From Candidatus Binatota bacterium (GTDB lineage: Bacteria > Desulfobacterota > Binatia > Bin18): 9,213 bases of DNA. Under the pieces are notes generated by a model. The model saw only the letters and a list, made by a program, of their open reading frames with translations. It made no database searches and was not told the origin of the DNA. The number at the start of each line of letters is the position of its first letter. Position 1 is the first letter of the stretch. Location of the stretch: positions 1 to 9,213 of the forward strand of contig WTHE01000108.1 in the NCBI GenBank assembly GCA_011523315.1, read 5' to 3'. Position numbers and translations under genes: made by a program. Shown in pieces: positions 5,860 through 9,213 of this stretch.

Positions 5860-5871
5860 ACGAGCGGGCCT

Positions 5872-6462
5872 ATGGACAGACTCGCGAGCCTCGACACCCT
5901 GGTCATCCAGCAGCGCAAATCCTGGGGGGAAATCCTGACCGGTTGGGAGGTCAAGAACAGCTACGCCATCTTGGACGGAACGGGCGACGAGGTCTATGTG
6001 GCGGCCGAAACGGGCGGCTCGATGTTCTTTCGGCTGCTGCTTAAAGCCCTGCGGCCCTTTACCATCCATATCCTGGAGGCCGAAGGACGCGCGGTTCTGC
6101 GCCTGAACCGACCCTTTCGGCTGTATTTTCACACCCTTGAGGTGCACGGCGCGGACGGCCGGCGGCTGGGCAGGGTGGACCGACGCTTTTCTCTGCTGCG
6201 TCGGCGCTATACGGTGTCTGACGATACCGGCCAGGAACGCTTTCAGCTCTTTGGTCCGCTGCTGAGACCGTGGACGTTTCTGATCCGGGCCGGGGGCGAG
6301 GAGGTTGGACGCATCACCAAGCGCTGGACCGGGATGCTCAAGGAGAGCCTGAGCGATGCCGATAATTTTGCCCTCAGCTTTCCGGCCGAACTCCAGCTGC
6401 AGCACAAAGGCATCCTGCTGGGCGCGGTGTTCTTGATCGACTTTGTCCATTTTGAGAAGTAA
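5872..6462 (+). CDS. Phospholipid scramblase / LURP-one-like protein
   Basis: A 196-residue protein resembling the scramblase/LURP-one (tubby-like barrel) group. It starts with LDTLVIQQRKSWGEILTGWE, followed by NSYAILDGTGDEVYVAAETG (residues 29-48). A RLLLKALRPFTIHILEAEGR segment follows, then alternating beta strands such as RPFRLYFHTLEVHGADGRRL and RITKRWTGMLKES, and a C-terminal hydrophobic segment GILLGAVFLIDFVHFEK, where scramblase-like proteins carry a buried helix. In eukaryotes members act at membranes, but bacterial members have no firm function. The barrel may bind a lipid or hydrophobic ligand. The start at 5872 lies 12 nt after the monooxygenase stop with only a weak ribosome binding site (GAGCGGG), so translation is probably coupled to the upstream gene. 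Its presence inside an oxidative enzyme operon is unusual; a role in handling a lipid-like substrate is speculation. Confidence 0.72.
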   Translation: MDRLASLDTLVIQQRKSWGEILTGWEVKNSYAILDGTGDEVYVAAETGGSMFFRLLLKALRPFTIHILEAEGRAVLRLNRPFRLYFHTLEVHGADGRRLGRVDRRFSLLRRRYTVSDDTGQERFQLFGPLLRPWTFLIRAGGEEVGRITKRWTGMLKESLSDADNFALSFPAELQLQHKGILLGAVFLIDFVHFEK

Positions 6463-6481
6463 GCCAGACGAGGGAGGAGCC

Positions 6482-7738
6482 ATGCCACACTCAGACAAGC
6501 CGTCGGTGCTCGAAGGCGTCCGCGTATTGGATTTCGGTCAGTATATCGCCGCCCCGGTGGTGACCCGCATGATGGCCGACATGGGCGCCGAGATCATCAA
6601 GGTCGAACTTGCCCCGACCGGGGACAACTCGCGCTTTTACCCGTATTTCAGGGCCGGCCAGAGCGGAGGCTATATTCAGCACAACCGGGGCAAGCTCAGC
6701 CTGTGCCTGGATATCAAGCAGCCCGAGGGCGTCCGCATCGTCAAGGAGCTGGTGCCCAAGGTCGACGTGGTCATCGAAAACTTCAGCCCCGGCACCCTGG
6801 GCCGCTACGGCCTGGGCTACGGCGATCTCAAAGCCCTCAATTCACGGCTGATCATGTGTTCCATCTCGGGCTTCGGGCAGGACGGCCCGCTGGCCCACAA
6901 ACCCGGGGTCGATACCCTGGCCCAGGCCATGAGCGGGCTGCTGCACCTGACCGGCGACCCGGACAAGGCGCCGACCTATGTCGGGCTGTTCATCGCCGAT
7001 GAGAACGCCGGCGTACACGGCCTGGCTTCGGTGTGCGCCGCCCTGTACTACCGCGAGAAAACCGGCCGTGGCCAGTATATCGACCTGTCCCTGCTGGAGT
7101 GCCTGTTTCATCTGCACGACACGGCCGTGCAGTTCTACACCCTGAGCGACGGCAAGGAGAACCCGACCCGCTTTGGCTCGCACCACTACGCGGTCGCCCC
7201 GTGCGGCATCTTCAAGGCCAGCGACGGCTATGTGGTCATCGTCGTCCTGGAACACCAGTGGAAGACCTTTGTGAAAGCCGTGGGCAAACCCGAATGGCTG
7301 GACGACTCCCGCTTTGACACCAACCAGCACCGAGCCGAAAACCGCTTTGTCCTGGTCGAGTTGCTCGAACAGTGGTTGCAATCCTTCCCGACCCGCGACG
7401 AGCCCTTGGCGATCCTGGACGAGGTGCGGATTCTGAGCGCCCCGGTCCTGGATATCGGCCAGATCATCAACCATCCGCACATGAAGGCTCGCGGCGCCAT
7501 GCAGGAGGTGGCCCACCCCGGCATGGGTCCCATCGGCATTCCCAAGACGCCGATCCACTACTCCGACACCCGGGTCGAGATCCGGCGTCCGGCCCCGCTG
7601 CTGGGACAGCACAACGCCGATGTCCTGGAACGCTACCTGGGCTATTCAGCCCAACAGGTCGCCGAGCTGACCGACAGCGGCGTGCTGGTCCAGGAGGCGC
7701 TGGTCGCCGAGATGCGTCAGCGCGGCGAGATTCCGTAA
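6482..7738 (+). CDS. CaiB/BaiF family (class III) CoA-transferase
   Basis: A 418-residue class III CoA-transferase, which moves CoA from a CoA-thioester to a carboxylic acid through an aspartyl anhydride. The N terminus carries LEGVRVLDFGQYIAAPVVTR (residues 10-29) and MADMGAEIIKVE (31-42), followed by NRGKLSLCLDIKQPEG (68-83), VVIENFSPGTLGRYGLGY (96-113) and SISGFGQDGPLAHKPGVD (127-144), all standard for the family. D173 in LFIADENAGVHG aligns with the catalytic aspartate of formyl-CoA transferase (GDSNSG there), so the enzyme should be active. TGRGQYIDLSLLE (194-206) and the C-terminal LGQHNADVLERYLGY complete the fold. I chose the ATG at 6482 because GGGAGGAG precedes it; the frame extends 13 codons further upstream without similarity. 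It lies 19 nt after the scramblase-like gene and 43 nt before the carotenoid oxygenase, so it probably activates an acid intermediate of the same pathway. The acid is unknown. Confidence 0.94.
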   Translation: MPHSDKPSVLEGVRVLDFGQYIAAPVVTRMMADMGAEIIKVELAPTGDNSRFYPYFRAGQSGGYIQHNRGKLSLCLDIKQPEGVRIVKELVPKVDVVIENFSPGTLGRYGLGYGDLKALNSRLIMCSISGFGQDGPLAHKPGVDTLAQAMSGLLHLTGDPDKAPTYVGLFIADENAGVHGLASVCAALYYREKTGRGQYIDLSLLECLFHLHDTAVQFYTLSDGKENPTRFGSHHYAVAPCGIFKASDGYVVIVVLEHQWKTFVKAVGKPEWLDDSRFDTNQHRAENRFVLVELLEQWLQSFPTRDEPLAILDEVRILSAPVLDIGQIINHPHMKARGAMQEVAHPGMGPIGIPKTPIHYSDTRVEIRRPAPLLGQHNADVLERYLGYSAQQVAELTDSGVLVQEALVAEMRQRGEIP

Positions 7739-7781
7739 ATCCCAAACCTGATGAAACCACTTGAGAGGAGGACTTCAACCC

Positions 7782-9176
7782 ATGTCAGTAACGAATCCCT
7801 TTTTGGCGGACAACTTCGCCCCGGTCCGAGAAGAAACCCAGCTTGAAGACCTGCGCGTCATCGGTGAGCTGCCGCGCGACATGAACGGCATGTTTGTGCG
7901 CGTCGGACCCAACCCCCAGTTCGAGCCGATCGGCACCTACCACTGGTTCGACGGCGACGGCATGCTGCATGGGGTGCGGGTTCGGGACGGCAAGGCCGCG
8001 TATCGCAACCGCTACGTCCAGACCAAAGGCTTTGAGATTGAGCGCCAGCGCGGTCGGGCTATCTGGTCGGGCCTGATGGAACCGCCGCAGTTCGACAACC
8101 CGGACGGCCCGTTCAAAAACGCGGCCAACACAGCCCTGGTGTGGCACGACGGTCGGCTGCTGGCGCTGTGGGAGGGCGGCGAGCCGCACCACATCCGTGT
8201 CCCCAGCCTGGAGACGGTCGGGCCGTATGACTATGGCGGCAAACTCACCAGCGCGTTTACCGCCCATCCCAAAGTCGATGCGGTGACGGGCGAGATGATG
8301 TTTTTTGGCTATGCGCCGATGCCGCCCTACCTCCAGTACAGCGTGGTGGCCGCCTCGGGCGAGCTGCTGCGGACCGTGCCGATTGATATCCCGGCCGGGG
8401 TGATGATCCACGACTGTGCGGTGACCGAGCACTACACCCTGCTGCTCGACCTGCCGGTTACCTTCGACCTCCAGGCCATGACCAGCGGCGGGCCGGTCCT
8501 GAACTGGAATCCCGACAACGGGGCGCGGATTGGGGTGATTCCCCGCCACGGCAGCAACGACGATGTGCGCTGGTTCGAGATTCCACCCTGCTATATTTTT
8601 CATACCACCAACGCCTATGAGGCGGACGACGAGGTGGTCTTGATTGCCTGTCGGGTCAACTCGACCAGCGTCCTGATGGATGACGGCCAGTCGCCCGCAG
8701 CCGAGCAGGAGGATCAAGCCCCGCGCCTCCACCGCTGGCGTTTCAATATGAAGACCGGTGCGGTCAGCGAAGAAGGGCTGGACGACGTGCCGTCCGAGTT
8801 TCCCCGCATCAACGAATCCCTCACCGGCCGCTCCCACCGCTACAGCTATGCGGCCCGCGTCCCCGCCGACGTGACCATGCCGCTGTTTGACGGCTTCCAG
8901 AAATACGACCATCAGACCGGCCGGGTCGAGTCCCACCCCCACGGTCCCGGGCGCTACGGCGGCGAGGGCGTGTTCGTGCCGCGTGACGGGGCCAGCGCCG
9001 AAGACGACGGCTGGCTGGTGACCTATGTGTATGACCAGACCCAACGGGCCGCCGAAATGGTCGTGGTCAACGCCCAGGACATGACGGCCGAGCCGGTCGC
9101 CCGGGTGCAGATTCCCGCCCGCGTCCCGTACGGCTTTCACGGCGCCTGGGTGGCGGGTGAATACATCGGCGCGTGA
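7782..9176 (+). CDS. Carotenoid cleavage oxygenase (RPE65 family)
   Basis: A 464-residue non-haem iron dioxygenase of the RPE65/carotenoid-cleavage family, which splits C=C bonds in carotenoids, apocarotenoids or lignin-type stilbenes. All four iron-binding histidines are visible: H162 (FTAHPKVD), H210 (MIHDCAVTE), H274 (CYIFHTTNAYE) and H453 (PYGFHGAWV). Second-shell features include the EFPRIN motif (E339). The N-terminal blade shows MNGMFVRVGPNP and YHWFDGDGMLHGVRV. The fold should be a seven-bladed propeller, the length is normal and no signal peptide is seen, so a cytoplasmic location is likely. I chose the ATG at 7782 because AGGAGG lies about 11 nt upstream; the frame could start seven codons earlier but has no ribosome binding site there. 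It closes the operon. Substrate (carotenoid versus stilbene) cannot be told from the sequence alone. Confidence 0.95.
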   Translation: MSVTNPFLADNFAPVREETQLEDLRVIGELPRDMNGMFVRVGPNPQFEPIGTYHWFDGDGMLHGVRVRDGKAAYRNRYVQTKGFEIERQRGRAIWSGLMEPPQFDNPDGPFKNAANTALVWHDGRLLALWEGGEPHHIRVPSLETVGPYDYGGKLTSAFTAHPKVDAVTGEMMFFGYAPMPPYLQYSVVAASGELLRTVPIDIPAGVMIHDCAVTEHYTLLLDLPVTFDLQAMTSGGPVLNWNPDNGARIGVIPRHGSNDDVRWFEIPPCYIFHTTNAYEADDEVVLIACRVNSTSVLMDDGQSPAAEQEDQAPRLHRWRFNMKTGAVSEEGLDDVPSEFPRINESLTGRSHRYSYAARVPADVTMPLFDGFQKYDHQTGRVESHPHGPGRYGGEGVFVPRDGASAEDDGWLVTYVYDQTQRAAEMVVVNAQDMTAEPVARVQIPARVPYGFHGAWVAGEYIGA

Positions 9177-9198
9177 AGTCTCACCGGACGGAATAGCA

Positions 9199-9212
9199 GC
9201 CCCTACGGGGGC
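9199..9212 (+). terminator. Possible terminator hairpin, cut by window edge
   Basis: GCCCC (9199-9203) pairs with GGGGC (9208-9212) around TACG. The RNA would be a 5-bp all-GC stem capped by a UACG loop, one of the very stable UNCG tetraloops. It starts 22 nt after the carotenoid oxygenase stop. The window ends one base after the stem, so a following U-run cannot be checked, and the stem may also be part of a longer dispersed repeat. Confidence 0.35.
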
Positions 9213-9213
9213 C

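Noticed and set aside
4537..6498. A 653-codon open frame on the minus strand, antisense to the monooxygenase and scramblase-like genes
   Set aside because: It mirrors real, well-conserved genes on the plus strand. Its translation is low-complexity (rich in A, G, V, Q, H), matches no family and has no ribosome binding site. Long antisense frames are expected at this GC content.
6842..7612. A 256-codon minus-strand frame inside the CoA-transferase gene
   Set aside because: Shadow of the conserved plus-strand CoA-transferase, with no start signal.
7785..9140. A 451-codon open frame on the minus strand, antisense to the carotenoid oxygenase
   Set aside because: The plus strand encodes all four iron ligands of a known family; the antisense product has no family resemblance.
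1..9213. CRISPR arrays, tRNA or rRNA genes, insertion sequence transposases
   Set aside because: No regularly spaced identical repeats, no tRNA-like cloverleaf with a conserved T-loop, no rRNA segments and no transposase-like protein were seen on reading the window.

Overview
The window is GC-rich bacterial chromosomal DNA, and most codons in the long genes end in G or C. Its gene content is a PF04909 amidohydrolase, an NtaA/DszA-type flavin monooxygenase, a CaiB/BaiF CoA-transferase, an RPE65-type carotenoid oxygenase and small PIN/antitoxin loci. This resembles metabolically versatile, uncultured soil or marine heterotrophs such as Tectomicrobia (Entotheonella) or Binatia/Deltaproteobacteria. 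That placement is an impression from gene content only; no rRNA or other phylogenetic marker is present.

Left block (1-2778, minus strand): three genes are packed head to tail. They are an amidohydrolase (2778-1297), a secreted or anchored SurA/parvulin-like isomerase (1259-417) and the start of a signal-peptide-bearing DUF3604 protein that runs off the left edge (408-1). The gaps are 37 and 8 nt, so the last two are very probably co-translated.

Middle block (2779-4527): this is an accessory island. Two type II toxin-antitoxin loci point toward each other. Each has a complete-looking antitoxin gene (2902-3072 plus; 4330-4049 minus) with a 4-nt overlap to a PIN-domain toxin gene, and each toxin is cut short after about 34-44 codons. 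Between the truncated toxins lie about 350 nt of non-coding, repeat-like DNA and a small cupin gene (3529-3909). Both toxins are missing exactly the end that faces this interior segment, so one replacement or insertion event could have created both truncations.

Right block (4528-9176, plus strand): a four-gene operon encodes an FMN-dependent monooxygenase, a phospholipid-scramblase/LURP-one-like protein, a CaiB/BaiF CoA-transferase and a carotenoid-cleavage-type oxygenase. The gaps are 12, 19 and 43 nt. The three enzymes would fit oxidative catabolism of a hydrophobic substrate such as a terpenoid, apocarotenoid or stilbene, with CoA activation of an acid intermediate. The substrate cannot be read from the sequence. 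A 10-bp inverted repeat just upstream of the first gene is a candidate control site, and a 5-bp hairpin with a UACG loop after the last gene may be the start of a terminator cut off by the window edge.
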